64,000 bases of DNA from Corynebacterium falsenii (GTDB taxonomy: Bacteria > Actinomycetota > Actinomycetes > Mycobacteriales > Mycobacteriaceae), in NCBI GenBank assembly GCA_001054945.1, contig JVKJ01000004.1:62001-126000 (forward strand), read 5' to 3'. The first letter of the stretch is position 1. Each line of letters starts with the position of its first letter. Shown one piece after another: positions 1 to 8,111 of the stretch. Both the position numbers and the translations under genes were made by a program. The notes under the pieces are model-generated. The model was not told where the DNA came from. It made no database searches and saw only the letters and a program-made list of their open reading frames with translations.

Positions 1-2
1 CC

Positions 3-77
3 ACCAGTCCGTGGCAACTGGGCAACCCGCAAGATCCGGAGCGGGTGCAGCAGCGCGAAGACGGCTCCCGCCAGTAG
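3..77 (+). CDS. 3' end of an upstream gene (partial)
   Basis: Frame 3 is open from the window edge to TAG at 75-77. The 24 visible residues are hydrophilic and end in REDGSRQ. The other two forward frames also run to stops nearby, so the call rests only on the natural look of the codons. No function can be given. In C. glutamicum, as I remember it, an amino-acid exporter lies upstream of this cluster, but nothing here confirms that. Confidence 0.3.
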   Translation, partial: TSPWQLGNPQDPERVQQREDGSRQ

Positions 78-142
78 CGCGGGCGCGATAGCGTAGAATG
101 TGAAAAGTTAATTGTCACCAGCCGAGAAATGGGGTTGAGGCC

Positions 143-523
143 GTGCCGCCGAAGGTCACAGACAACCGTTCCGCCAACACTGAGTCCCTGCACGCAGTGG
201 AACAGGAGACCGCTCAGGCAGCCCAGCGCATCGTCGCGACGTATTCGCAGGACTTCCTGGATGCGGTGACCCTCATGAGCATGTTGGGGGTGGAGCCCGA
301 GGGCCTTGTCCACCGCAAGGTTGTTGCGGACTTGGAGCAGGCCGAGCAGGATTCCAAGAAGACCACGCGCAAGACCACCAAAAAGGCAGCCAAGAAAACC
401 ACCAAGAAGGCGGCAAAGAAGGCCACCAAGGCTACGAAGACCTCGAAAAAGGCCACTAAGAAGGCTGCTAAAAAGACGACAAAGAAGTCGACAAAGACGA
501 CCGCCAAGAAGTCCAGCAATTAG
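143..523 (+). CDS. Small basic protein with histone H1-like lysine-rich tail
   Basis: A 126-residue protein in two parts. Residues 1-70 look helical, contain Asp and Glu, and include the hydrophobic stretch DAVTLMSMLGVEP. From about residue 71 to the end it is almost only Lys, Ala and Thr in KKAAKKTTKK-type repeats with a few Ser. Such tails in actinobacteria bind DNA non-specifically, as in the tail of mycobacterial HupB, so a nucleoid role is inferred. The HU fold itself is not recognisable. The start is GTG; a TAGAAT hexamer at 94-99 is a possible -10. It ends 13 bp before otsA and may be co-transcribed with it. The tail codons alternate AAG and AAA and contain no stop, so this is a real reading frame. 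Confidence 0.8.
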   Translation: MPPKVTDNRSANTESLHAVEQETAQAAQRIVATYSQDFLDAVTLMSMLGVEPEGLVHRKVVADLEQAEQDSKKTTRKTTKKAAKKTTKKAAKKATKATKTSKKATKKAAKKTTKKSTKTTAKKSSN

Positions 524-536
524 CTAACTTAACGCC

Positions 537-2009
537 GTGAGTATCACCCCCAGCACCCGTTCCGATTTCATTGTTGTAGCCAACCGCCTCCCGGTGGACC
601 GCTCCATTGATGCCGACGGCAATGTCGAATGGTCCCCCTCCCCCGGCGGGCTGGTCACCGCCCTGAAGCCGGTGCTTATCGCCCACGACGGAGCCTGGGT
701 TGGGTGGCCGGGTTCCACCGACCAGGTGGCGCAGGAGGAGATGCCAGACGCCACCGAAACCGGCATCACCCTCCACCCCGTAAACCTGGACGACGAGGAT
801 TTTCACCAGTTCTACGAGGGCTTTTCCAACGCGACGCTGTGGCCGCTGTATCACGACTTAATCGTCCATCCGAGCTACAACCGGGATTGGTGGAGCCGCT
901 ATCAGGTGGTCAACCAGCGCTACGCCGATGCCGTTGCACAGGAGGCCGCCGAGGGTGCCACGGTGTGGGTGCAGGATTACCAACTCCACCTTGTTCCCAA
1001 GCTGCTGCGTGACCAGCGACCCGATGTGCGGCAAGGATTCTTCCTGCACATCCCGTTCCCGAACCCGGAACTCTTCCGCCAATTGCCGTGGCGCCAAGAA
1101 ATCTTGGAAGGCACCTTAGGGGCCGATGTGGTGGGCTTCCACACCCAAGACAGCGCCCGCAACTTCCTGGACACCCTTCGGGCATTGGATTACGACATCG
1201 CGACGACGGATGACCCGGATGCGGAATTTATCCACGGCGCGCGGATGCACGAGGACGGCCAGAGTGTCGGCACGGTCCTGTTGGACGACAGGCATGTCAA
1301 GGTCGGCGTCTTCCCGATCTCCATCGACTCCCAGAAGGTCTCTGAGACCTCCTTGTCCGTGCCCACCCTCGCGGCCACTAAGGAACTGCGGGATCAGCTG
1401 GGCCAGCCTCGACTCCTGCTCGCCGGGGTGGATCGCATGGACTATACGAAGGGTATCCTCCACCGCCTGGAGGCGCTGGAACTGCTGCTGGATTCTGGTC
1501 GGCTGAACGCGGAGGACGTGGTGATGGTGCAGGTGGCCACACCGTCTCGCGAACGCCTCAGCGACTATCAGCGGACCCGCAGCCGGGTTGAACAGCTGGT
1601 ATCCCAGATCAACGGCAATCACGGCTCCTTGGGCAAACCCGTCGTGCAATACCTGCACTCCGGCCTGCCCTTCGAGCAGATCGTGGCACTCTACACGGCG
1701 GCGGACATCATGGTGGTGACCGCCCTGAAGGACGGCATGAACCTCGTGGCAAAGGAATACGTGGCCTGCCATTCCGACGGGACCGGCGCGTTGGTGCTCT
1801 CTGAATTCACGGGCGCAGCCACTCAGCTCACCAGCGCGTATCTGTGCAACCCCTATGACGTGGAGGAACTTGCCAAGACGATCCTGGAGGCTGCGGAGGA
1901 CGATCCTTCCGATCGGCGCGAGCGCATGCTCCACCTGTGGGACAACGTGCAGCACAACGATGTGAACAGGTGGGCGCAGTCCTTCCTCAACGAGCTTCAG
2001 GAGAAATGA
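537..2009 (+). CDS. otsA: Trehalose-6-phosphate synthase OtsA
   Basis: GT20-family glycosyltransferase, 490 residues, joining a UDP- or ADP-activated glucose to glucose-6-phosphate to make trehalose-6-phosphate in the cytoplasm. Visible family features are the N-terminal VANRLPV strand, the sugar-binding GGLVTAL loop near residue 37, WVQDYQLHLVP, LHIPFP, and the nucleotide-sugar site GVDRMDYTKGI near residue 300. The length is normal. The start is GTG at 537. The stop overlaps the next start (ATGA at 2006-2009), and otsB follows the small lipoprotein gene, so the three form one operon. In corynebacteria trehalose is both an osmolyte and the acceptor for the mycolates of the outer membrane. 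Confidence 0.95.
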   Translation: MSITPSTRSDFIVVANRLPVDRSIDADGNVEWSPSPGGLVTALKPVLIAHDGAWVGWPGSTDQVAQEEMPDATETGITLHPVNLDDEDFHQFYEGFSNATLWPLYHDLIVHPSYNRDWWSRYQVVNQRYADAVAQEAAEGATVWVQDYQLHLVPKLLRDQRPDVRQGFFLHIPFPNPELFRQLPWRQEILEGTLGADVVGFHTQDSARNFLDTLRALDYDIATTDDPDAEFIHGARMHEDGQSVGTVLLDDRHVKVGVFPISIDSQKVSETSLSVPTLAATKELRDQLGQPRLLLAGVDRMDYTKGILHRLEALELLLDSGRLNAEDVVMVQVATPSRERLSDYQRTRSRVEQLVSQINGNHGSLGKPVVQYLHSGLPFEQIVALYTAADIMVVTALKDGMNLVAKEYVACHSDGTGALVLSEFTGAATQLTSAYLCNPYDVEELAKTILEAAEDDPSDRRERMLHLWDNVQHNDVNRWAQSFLNELQEK

Positions 2010-2524
2010 TGCAGCTGTGCTTCCGTCGCCGACCGCTGAAGGCTGCTGCTGTCCTGACCACCGCAGCGTTGAGCCTGGGCGCGCTGACCGCATGTGGTAG
2101 CTCGCAGTCCCCCGTGGGCGACACTCAGTGGCAGGTCACCGCGGTGTACGACACCCAAGATCGCTCCCACTACGTCCCGGACAACATGGCTGGTCGTGCG
2201 TTCCTGATCATCGGCGAAGATTCCTTCACCGGGACCTCCGGATGCTTCCACCTGAGCGGCAGTGCCTCGTGGAATAAGGATCAGACGGAGATCAGTATGG
2301 GGGAGTTCCGCCGGGAACGCATCGATGATAAGACCTCTGCGTCGTGCATGCCCGGCGATGAAGACATGGCCGATCGGATGACGAACGTCCTGTCCAATCA
2401 CCAGCTGAGCTTCGAACGTAAAGATTCCAATCGGATGACTCTGCGGCAAGCGGACGCTCAGGTGCAGGATTGGCAGACTCGCCCCTCGGTCGAATTCATC
2501 TCTGGTCCCGACACTCAGAAATAA
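2006..2524 (+). CDS. Lipoprotein encoded between otsA and otsB
   Basis: Starts at ATG 2006, overlapping the otsA stop in ATGA; a second in-frame ATG at 2009 is also possible. The 172-residue product has Arg/Lys residues, a hydrophobic helix and the lipobox LTAC (Cys near residue 28), so it should be lipidated on the outer face of the membrane. The mature part has two further Cys (SGCFHLSG and ASCMPGD) that could form a disulfide. The domain resembles small META/HslJ-like beta proteins, but I cannot assign a family. Its place between two trehalose genes, which I recall is conserved in C. glutamicum, hints at a cell-envelope role. This is inference. Confidence 0.85.
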   Translation: MMQLCFRRRPLKAAAVLTTAALSLGALTACGSSQSPVGDTQWQVTAVYDTQDRSHYVPDNMAGRAFLIIGEDSFTGTSGCFHLSGSASWNKDQTEISMGEFRRERIDDKTSASCMPGDEDMADRMTNVLSNHQLSFERKDSNRMTLRQADAQVQDWQTRPSVEFISGPDTQK

Positions 2525-2545
2525 CGCCCACGCCTGGAGTTATCC

Positions 2546-3343
2546 ATGTCACTGCCTTCCCTCCCCACGCTGGCAACAGCCACAGAACTCCTGCTCATCT
2601 TGGATTTCGATGGCACTCTTGCGCACTTTTCGGACCATCCGACCGATGTACGCGCCGTGCCCGGCGCCATGGACTCGTTGCGCCGGCTGGCCCACGCCCC
2701 GGGGACTACGGTGATGGTGCTGTCCGGTCGCGCGCTGGAGCACCTCAGCATTGTCACCGAGCAACCCGCCATCGTGGCTCCTGCAGATGGCGATATCCGG
2801 CTCGTGGGCGGCCACGGTTCTGAGCCCGCGGAGCGCACGGCAGAGTCAAGCCGCACCCCGGAGCAAACGGCACTGTGGGAACACTTACGCGGAGTCGCTC
2901 AAGGCTTCGCCGACCGCGTGCCCGGCATGTGGGTCGAGGAAAAGACCAACAGCGTTGGCCTGCATTACCGGCGAGCGGACACGTACGAGAACGGTCACGC
3001 GGTCTCCCGGGATTTCATCGCCGAGCTGGAGCGATTGCGCCCTGAGCTCGCCCCCTTCCACATCACCGACGGCAAGGACATTGTGGAGGTCTCTGTCTCC
3101 CTGACGACCAAAGGCTCTTATGTGGCGGGCTACCTGGACAATCTACCGACATCGCGCCACCCTGTGGTCGCCTTCGCGGGAGACGATGTCACAGACGAAA
3201 CCGTCTTCGAGGTACTCCGCGAACGCGGTGGCGTCGGAATCAAAATCGGCGCTGGCCCCACCGCGGCGAGCGAGCGTCTCGCAGACCCCGAGGCCGTGCG
3301 CGACTTCCTCAGCGAGCTGGCGGCCCAACGGTGCGACCCGTGA
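2546..3343 (+). CDS. otsB: Trehalose-6-phosphate phosphatase OtsB
   Basis: HAD-superfamily phosphatase, 265 residues, releasing phosphate from trehalose-6-phosphate to give trehalose. The nucleophile motif LDFDGTLA gives Asp20 and Asp22. Motif II is VMVLSGRA, the cap region holds the lysine in ITDGKDIVEVS, and the metal-binding end motif is FAGDDVTDE. ATG 2546 lies 21 bp after the lipoprotein stop, so it is in the otsA operon. Its 3' end overlaps the convergent ipsA gene by 35 bp. Confidence 0.95.
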   Translation: MSLPSLPTLATATELLLILDFDGTLAHFSDHPTDVRAVPGAMDSLRRLAHAPGTTVMVLSGRALEHLSIVTEQPAIVAPADGDIRLVGGHGSEPAERTAESSRTPEQTALWEHLRGVAQGFADRVPGMWVEEKTNSVGLHYRRADTYENGHAVSRDFIAELERLRPELAPFHITDGKDIVEVSVSLTTKGSYVAGYLDNLPTSRHPVVAFAGDDVTDETVFEVLRERGGVGIKIGAGPTAASERLADPEAVRDFLSELAAQRCDP

Positions 3344-4397
3344 CCACGTGCGTGTCCAGGATGATCCTTTCCGGGGTCCGCGGATTCTCCCCCGCGATAA
3401 GAGCAGCCAAGACCGCACCGCTGCGACTCCCCTTTTCCCGGCTCGGTTGAGTGACCGTAGTGATCCCGTGGTGCAGGGCGCGGGGGATGCCGTCGAAGCC
3501 GGTCACGCTCAGATCCCGCGGTAGTTGCAGGCCGCGGTCGTGCGCGTAGGTGTGGACGCCAACTGCCATCGAGTCCGTTGTGCAGACCACCGCGGTCAGG
3601 TCGGGGTGCGTGGTCAGCAGTTCCTCCGCAGCAGAGTACGTGTTGTCCGGGTCGTTCACGTGACGCTCGACCACGGGCACCTCGTCCCGAGGGATCCCCG
3701 CGCCCTCCAGAACATCCAGCGCACCCAGCACTCGCGAGCGCTGTACGTGCATGTGCGCCCGATTGAGTCGGCTCGGCGCAACGGGACCGTTATTCGGGGT
3801 GCGGTCCAGGCGGATGCACAGGATTCCCACCCGCCGATGCCCCGCATCGACCAGCTGCCGGACCACCGGTTTGATGGCCTCACGGTCATCGATGCCTACG
3901 AACGGTAGCCCTTTTTCCGTGGCTGGCTGGTCGCAGATAACCGTGGGCAGCCCCCGGGAAGACACGGCAGTGAGGAACGGGTCATCGGAGGCGACGGAGT
4001 ACACGATGAACCCGTCGACGGAGGCCTGGTTGATCAGGTGAGTTGGGGTGTGGGTAGCCGTGTCCCGACCGGCGGGGATGAGCAGCATGGACACCCCCAT
4101 GTCGCCGCAGCTTTCAGAGACCCCAGCCATGAAATCGACGGAAGCCTGGTCCTCGAAGGCGTATGTCAGCTCCTCAGTCAGGACAACTCCCACCGCCCCT
4201 GCGCGACGGGTGCGCAGGGAACGCGCGGTGGGATCCGGGCCCGGGTAGCCGATCCTCATGGCGGTTGCGAAGATTTTGTCGCGCAATTCGGGGGACAGCT
4301 GGTCGGGGCGGTTATAGGCGTTGGACACGGTGGTCCGGGAGACCCCGAGCTCCGCCGCAATAGAAGCCAGGGTGCCGCGACGTGGACTGCGATTCAT
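3309..4397 (-). CDS. ipsA: LacI-family transcriptional regulator, IpsA-like
   Basis: A 362-residue repressor of LacI/GalR type. The N-terminal helix-turn-helix is TLASIAAELGVSRTTVSNAY, followed by a periplasmic-binding-protein-like effector domain with the typical end VTGFDGIPRALHHGITTV. In C. glutamicum the LacI regulator beside otsB and the zinc transporter is IpsA, which senses myo-inositol and controls ino1 and envelope lipid genes. The assignment rests on this synteny. I chose ATG 4397 because it gives the normal N-terminus. It has no clear Shine-Dalgarno, but TACGCT followed by seven bases and the ATG fits a leaderless transcript. The reading frame extends 29 codons further upstream, into the zinc-gene control region, which is unlikely to be translated. 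Confidence 0.85.
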   Translation of the reverse strand: MNRSPRRGTLASIAAELGVSRTTVSNAYNRPDQLSPELRDKIFATAMRIGYPGPDPTARSLRTRRAGAVGVVLTEELTYAFEDQASVDFMAGVSESCGDMGVSMLLIPAGRDTATHTPTHLINQASVDGFIVYSVASDDPFLTAVSSRGLPTVICDQPATEKGLPFVGIDDREAIKPVVRQLVDAGHRRVGILCIRLDRTPNNGPVAPSRLNRAHMHVQRSRVLGALDVLEGAGIPRDEVPVVERHVNDPDNTYSAAEELLTTHPDLTAVVCTTDSMAVGVHTYAHDRGLQLPRDLSVTGFDGIPRALHHGITTVTQPSREKGSRSGAVLAALIAGENPRTPERIILDTHVVTGRTVGPPAR

Positions 4398-4438
4398 GAC
4401 TTTAAGCGTATGCCTTGAAGCGTCACAGACGGAATTGC

Positions 4439-4453
4439 TGAAAATGACTTCCA
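4439..4453. promoter_or_regulatory. Zur-like box 1
   Basis: TGAAAATGACTTCCA matches the actinobacterial Zur pattern TGAAAAT-N-ATTTTCA at 12 of 14 positions. It lies between divergent ipsA and znuA, 30 bp centre to centre from a better copy, that is, about three helix turns on the same face. Confidence 0.5.
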
Positions 4454-4468
4454 GCACTAACCTCATTT

Positions 4469-4483
4469 TGGAAATCATTTCCA
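4469..4483. promoter_or_regulatory. Zur-like box 2 (perfect palindrome)
   Basis: TGGAAATCATTTCCA is a perfect 15-bp dyad and matches the Zur pattern at 13 of 14 positions. It lies 39 bp before the znuA start, where a repressor would block the promoter when zinc is ample. An operator for the adjacent LacI-type regulator is the alternative reading. Confidence 0.6.
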
Positions 4484-4522
4484 TCTAATTGGGTGTACAC
4501 ATACGTATTAAAGGAGCATCAC

Positions 4523-5512
4523 ATGCGACGAAACCTCGCCAAGCGCGCAGCAACGATCGTGGGTGCGGCAACACTGGCTGCGGGGTCGGCCAGCTGCGCC
4601 GCTGGTGGGTCACCGGATAAACCAGCAGACGATGGAAAGCTCAAGATCGTCTCCTCTACCTCCATTTGGGGCGACCTGGCCCACGACGTCGCCGGCGATA
4701 AGAATGCCGAGGTTGTCAGCATCCTCAAGAACAAGAGCGATGATCCCCACGAATACGAGGCCACCGCCCGAGACCTAGCCGAGCTGCAGGACGCCGACCT
4801 GGTGGTAGCCAATGGTGGCGGCTATGACAGCTGGCTGACAGACGCTGTGCGCCCGGGGACCCCGGTTGTGACGGCCGTCCCGCCCGCTGAGGGACACGAT
4901 CACGGTTCTCATGACCACAGCGATCATGGGGAGGACGACCACGGTGACGACAGCCATGGTGACGGCGGCCATGATCACCACGGCCACGCTCATGGCGACA
5001 GCAACCCGCACGTGTGGTTCGACATGCACATCGTCTCCCACTTCGCAGACAACGTGGCCAGTGAACTGCATAAGCTCAATCCCAGCATCGACGACAAGCC
5101 AACGGCAGTGGATGACAAGACCCATAGCCTGGATGAGCGGATTCACAAGCTCCCCGCTGCATCTGTGATCTCCACAGAGTCCATCGCCCAAGCCCTCGTG
5201 GATAATTCCGGGTTGAAGGACATCACCCCAAATGGCTTCAAGTCTGCCGTGGCCAAGGAGGCAGAGCCTGCCGCAGCGGATGTTGAAGCCACTCGCAAGC
5301 TGATTAACGATGGGCAGGCGAAGATTCTGATTACCAATGAGCAATCGCAGACTCCGGCGGCTGAGCAGCTCATCCAAGCTGCCAAGGACAAGGGCATTAG
5401 CATCATTAACGTCAACGAAACCCCGGAAGGGGATCAGGACTACTTCGCCTACGTTGACGCATTCCTCAAGGATCTTGAAAAGGCCACCGGCGATGGTTCT
5501 GACTCTCACTAA
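4523..5512 (+). CDS. znuA: Zinc ABC transporter, substrate-binding lipoprotein
   Basis: Cluster A-I metal-binding protein, 329 residues. The N-terminus is Arg/Lys-rich and then hydrophobic, with a lipobox-like SAS before Cys25. Between about residues 123 and 160 lies a loop of alternating His, Asp and Gly (for example GHDHGSHDHSDHGEDDH), the mark of zinc-specific rather than manganese-specific members. It is followed by NPHVWFD, which carries a metal-ligand His. It captures Zn2+ outside the cell and hands it to ZnuB. ATG 4523 has a strong AAGGAG six bases upstream; the frame's earlier ATG would put the ribosome site inside the operator region. The end overlaps znuC by 20 bp. Confidence 0.93.
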   Translation: MRRNLAKRAATIVGAATLAAGSASCAAGGSPDKPADDGKLKIVSSTSIWGDLAHDVAGDKNAEVVSILKNKSDDPHEYEATARDLAELQDADLVVANGGGYDSWLTDAVRPGTPVVTAVPPAEGHDHGSHDHSDHGEDDHGDDSHGDGGHDHHGHAHGDSNPHVWFDMHIVSHFADNVASELHKLNPSIDDKPTAVDDKTHSLDERIHKLPAASVISTESIAQALVDNSGLKDITPNGFKSAVAKEAEPAAADVEATRKLINDGQAKILITNEQSQTPAAEQLIQAAKDKGISIINVNETPEGDQDYFAYVDAFLKDLEKATGDGSDSH

Positions 5513-6194
5513 TGCCGCCGTCGATCCGCTGTGGCATGATCTGAACCTCCACGTGGAGGCTGGGGAGTTCATCGCTATCCTCGGGTCGAACGGCGTGGGA
5601 AAATCCACGCTTCTCAACGCAATTATGGGCACGCGAAAGCTCACCGCGGGCTCGGCAACGGTGAATGGGACGATCGGTTACATGCCCCAACAGCGGATGT
5701 TCGATCCGACTCTCCCTATCCGGGCAAAGGATCTGGTCGGGCTAGGGGTTAGTCATGGCGTCGTCAAGAATCGGCGCCCCAGCCCCGGGAAGGTCGAAGC
5801 TTCACTGGAGGCGGTGGGCGCAACCCACCTGGCGAAGCGCCGCCTGGGCGAGCTTTCCGGCGGCCAGCAACAGAGCATCCGTCAGGCCCAAGCCCTGGCC
5901 AGCGACCCATCGCTTCTCCTGTGCGATGAGCCCCTGCTCTCCCTGGACCTGCGCGCGCAAAAGCGAACAGTTGAGCTCCTGGACCGCCGTCGCACAGAGC
6001 ACGGGACGGCCATCCTCTTCGTGACCCACAGCATCAACCCAATCCTGCAGGTCACAGACCGGGTGCTTTACCTGACACCCCACGGACACACCCTGGGGAC
6101 CGTCTCTGATGTCATGAATTCCGAGCGCCTCTCCGAGCTGTATCGCACAGACGTCAAAGTGGTCGAAGTCGACGGGAAGTTGGTGGTCGTGTGA
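5493..6194 (+). CDS. znuC: Zinc ABC transporter, ATP-binding protein
   Basis: ABC ATPase of 233 residues that drives zinc uptake. Walker A is GSNGVGKST, the signature is LSGGQQQ, Walker B is LLLCDEPLLSLD and the switch His is in FVTHS. The D-loop and Q-loop (GYMPQQ) are in place. I chose ATG 5493 because the core beta strand MVLTLTNAAV starts there; it overlaps the znuA end by 20 bp, which implies translational coupling. The open frame reaches further upstream but only as a shadow of znuA. The stop overlaps the znuB start as GTGA. Confidence 0.93.
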   Translation: MVLTLTNAAVDPLWHDLNLHVEAGEFIAILGSNGVGKSTLLNAIMGTRKLTAGSATVNGTIGYMPQQRMFDPTLPIRAKDLVGLGVSHGVVKNRRPSPGKVEASLEAVGATHLAKRRLGELSGGQQQSIRQAQALASDPSLLLCDEPLLSLDLRAQKRTVELLDRRRTEHGTAILFVTHSINPILQVTDRVLYLTPHGHTLGTVSDVMNSERLSELYRTDVKVVEVDGKLVVV

Positions 6195-7081
6195 CGGACA
6201 TCGAAGGTCTGAAGAATGTGGACTGGTGGGGCGATACGGCTGATCTGCTGCACGTGGATTTCGTGCAGCAGGCAATCGTGGCGTCCCTTTTGCTGGGCAT
6301 CGTCAGCGGTGCCATCGCTCCCCTCATCGTGATGCGCCGCATGAGCTTCACCGCCCACTCCACCGGGGAGCTCGCGTTAATGGGAGCTTCCGCCGCACTC
6401 CTCTTTGGAATGGGGGTTACCTGGGGCGCCTTGATCGGCGCGGTCATCGCCGCCCTGGTCTTGGCGCTGTTGGGAATGCGAGAGCAGGATTCCATTGTCG
6501 CGGTTGTGCTGAGCTTCGGCATGGGACTGTCGGTGCTGTTCATCCACCTTTATCCGGGCCGATCGTCCCAGGCGTATAGCCTTCTGACCGGGCAGATCGT
6601 CGGCGTGAGCTCGTCGAACATGAAAGCCCTGTTCGCCCTGACCATTCTGGTTGTCGCCGTGGTGGGGCTGCTGTGGCGGCCGCTGCTTTTCGCGACGATC
6701 GACCCGGTGGTCGCCGCAGCCTCCGGGGTGCGGGTGCGCACATTGGCACTTATTTTCGCGGCCCTGGTGGGCATCGTTGCCAGCCAGGGAGTGCAGATCG
6801 TCGGCGCCTTGCTGCTGATGGCTCTGCTGATCACCCCCGGGGCGGCAGCCGTGAAGGTTACGAGCAATCCGCTGGTCGCTGTGGCCCTGTCTGGTGTGTT
6901 TTCCGTGGCTGCCGCGGTCGGTGGATTGGTCCTCTCCCTGGCCCCGGGGCTCCCGGTATCCGTATTTGTGACGACGCTAGCCTTCGTCATCTACCTGGTA
7001 TGCCGGGCGATTGCGTGGAATCGTGATCGCCGGTTGATCAAGTCTGCCGACGAGGACGGCGATCCGCGGTGCTGCGAATGA
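6191..7081 (+). CDS. znuB: Zinc ABC transporter, membrane permease
   Basis: ABC-3 family permease, 296 residues, with about eight hydrophobic segments after a short polar N-terminus. The early MRRMSFTAHSTGELAL region and the following Gly/Ala-rich helices are typical of ZnuB/MntB permeases. GTG 6191 overlaps the znuC TGA. The three-gene order binding protein, ATPase, permease is complete, so the transporter should be functional. A short CCCGC/GCGGG dyad follows the stop but has no T-run, so I do not call a terminator there. Confidence 0.92.
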   Translation: MTDIEGLKNVDWWGDTADLLHVDFVQQAIVASLLLGIVSGAIAPLIVMRRMSFTAHSTGELALMGASAALLFGMGVTWGALIGAVIAALVLALLGMREQDSIVAVVLSFGMGLSVLFIHLYPGRSSQAYSLLTGQIVGVSSSNMKALFALTILVVAVVGLLWRPLLFATIDPVVAAASGVRVRTLALIFAALVGIVASQGVQIVGALLLMALLITPGAAAVKVTSNPLVAVALSGVFSVAAAVGGLVLSLAPGLPVSVFVTTLAFVIYLVCRAIAWNRDRRLIKSADEDGDPRCCE

Positions 7082-7145
7082 CCACGTGAAGAAGCTGCGA
7101 CCCGCAGCGTAGCGGGCGCGTTGGGCCCGGCCGCGAACTGCGCTT

Positions 7146-8111
7146 CTATCGGGATTCGCCCCGGGCCGCGGCCCGTCGCTGCCGAGCGAATTCGCTGAGG
7201 ACTACTCCGGCAGCGACGGAGGCGTTCAAGGATTCAACCCGGCCCGCCATGGGGATGGACATGATCGTGTCACAGGTATCTGCCACCAGGCGGGAAAGCC
7301 CCTTCCCCTCGCTGCCCACCACGATGACGGTTGGGGTCGTCCCGTCGTAGGTATCCAAGGTGTGGTCGCCCTCGGCATCAAGACCGACGATCTGGTAGCC
7401 AGCCTTCTGGAACTGCTTCAGTGCGCGGGTCATGTTTGTCGCCTTGGCTACCGGCAAGTGTGCTGCCGTGCCGGCGGAGGTACGCCAAGCAACTGCGGTC
7501 ACGGACGCGCTGCGGCGCTCGGGGATAACCACGCCGTGGCCACCGAATGCGGCGACGGAGCGGATAACGGCACCCAGGTTGCGGGGGTCAGTGATGTTGT
7601 CCAGCGCCACTACCAAACCGGGTGTCGGAGACCCGATCGTCCGCTCGATCAGGTCTTCGACCTGGTGATAGCGGAAAGGCGGGATCTGCAGGCCGATGCC
7701 TTGGTGCATGCCGTTGCCAGTGATCCGGTCCATTTCGGGCCGAGAAATTTCCAGCACCGGGATCCCCCGGTCCGCGCTCGTGTGCACGGCTTCGGACAGC
7801 CGCTCATCATTGGAGGTTCCTTCCACGACATACAGCGCGGTGGCTGGAACATTGGCGTGGAGGCATTCCACGACGGGGTTGCGGCCAACCACCATTTCCG
7901 TGTCGTCGCCCTTGCGTCGATCGTGCGCTCCGGATGCTCGCCGCTCGGCTGCCTTCTTCCGCTTATATGCTGCGTGGTATTCGCGGTCCTCGGCTTTGGG
8001 GGTCGCTCCCTTACCCCGGAGTCCGCGCCGGCGCTGCCCGCCAGAGCCCTTTTGAACGCCCTTCTTGCTGCTCTTGCGCACCGCACCGCGGCGCTGGGAA
8101 TTACCCGCCAT
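7146..8111 (-). CDS. rlmB: SpoU/TrmH-family rRNA 2'-O-methyltransferase (RlmB-like)
   Basis: A 321-residue RNA ribose methyltransferase. The first 75 residues are very basic ([19 protein letters not shown] and [11 protein letters not shown]), which is usual for actinobacterial members and likely RNA-binding. An L30e-like substrate domain follows, then the SPOUT domain with motif 1 [16 protein letters not shown], motif 2 [13 protein letters not shown] and motif 3 [19 protein letters not shown], which form the knotted SAM site. Substrate G2251 of 23S rRNA is by homology. The ATG shares one base with the cysS stop (TAATG), so the two are coupled; AGGAG lies upstream. Confidence 0.9.
   Translation of the reverse strand: MAGNSQRRGAVRKSSKKGVQKGSGGQRRRGLRGKGATPKAEDREYHAAYKRKKAAERRASGAHDRRKGDDTEMVVGRNPVVECLHANVPATALYVVEGTSNDERLSEAVHTSADRGIPVLEISRPEMDRITGNGMHQGIGLQIPPFRYHQVEDLIERTIGSPTPGLVVALDNITDPRNLGAVIRSVAAFGGHGVVIPERRSASVTAVAWRTSAGTAAHLPVAKATNMTRALKQFQKAGYQIVGLDAEGDHTLDTYDGTTPTVIVVGSEGKGLSRLVADTCDTIMSIPMAGRVESLNASVAAGVVLSEFARQRRAAARGESR

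Noticed and set aside
360..520. Lysine-rich tail as repeat or assembly artefact
   Set aside because: The frame stays open with varied AAG/AAA and ACC/ACG/ACT codons and ends just before otsA, as for a real gene.
4469..4483. Palindrome as an IpsA operator
   Set aside because: Not excluded, but LacI-family sites usually centre on a CG step, while this has a single central C and matches the Zur pattern; kept as Zur.
7082..7145. Terminator after znuB
   Set aside because: The CCCGC/GCGGG dyad has a five-base stem and no T-run.
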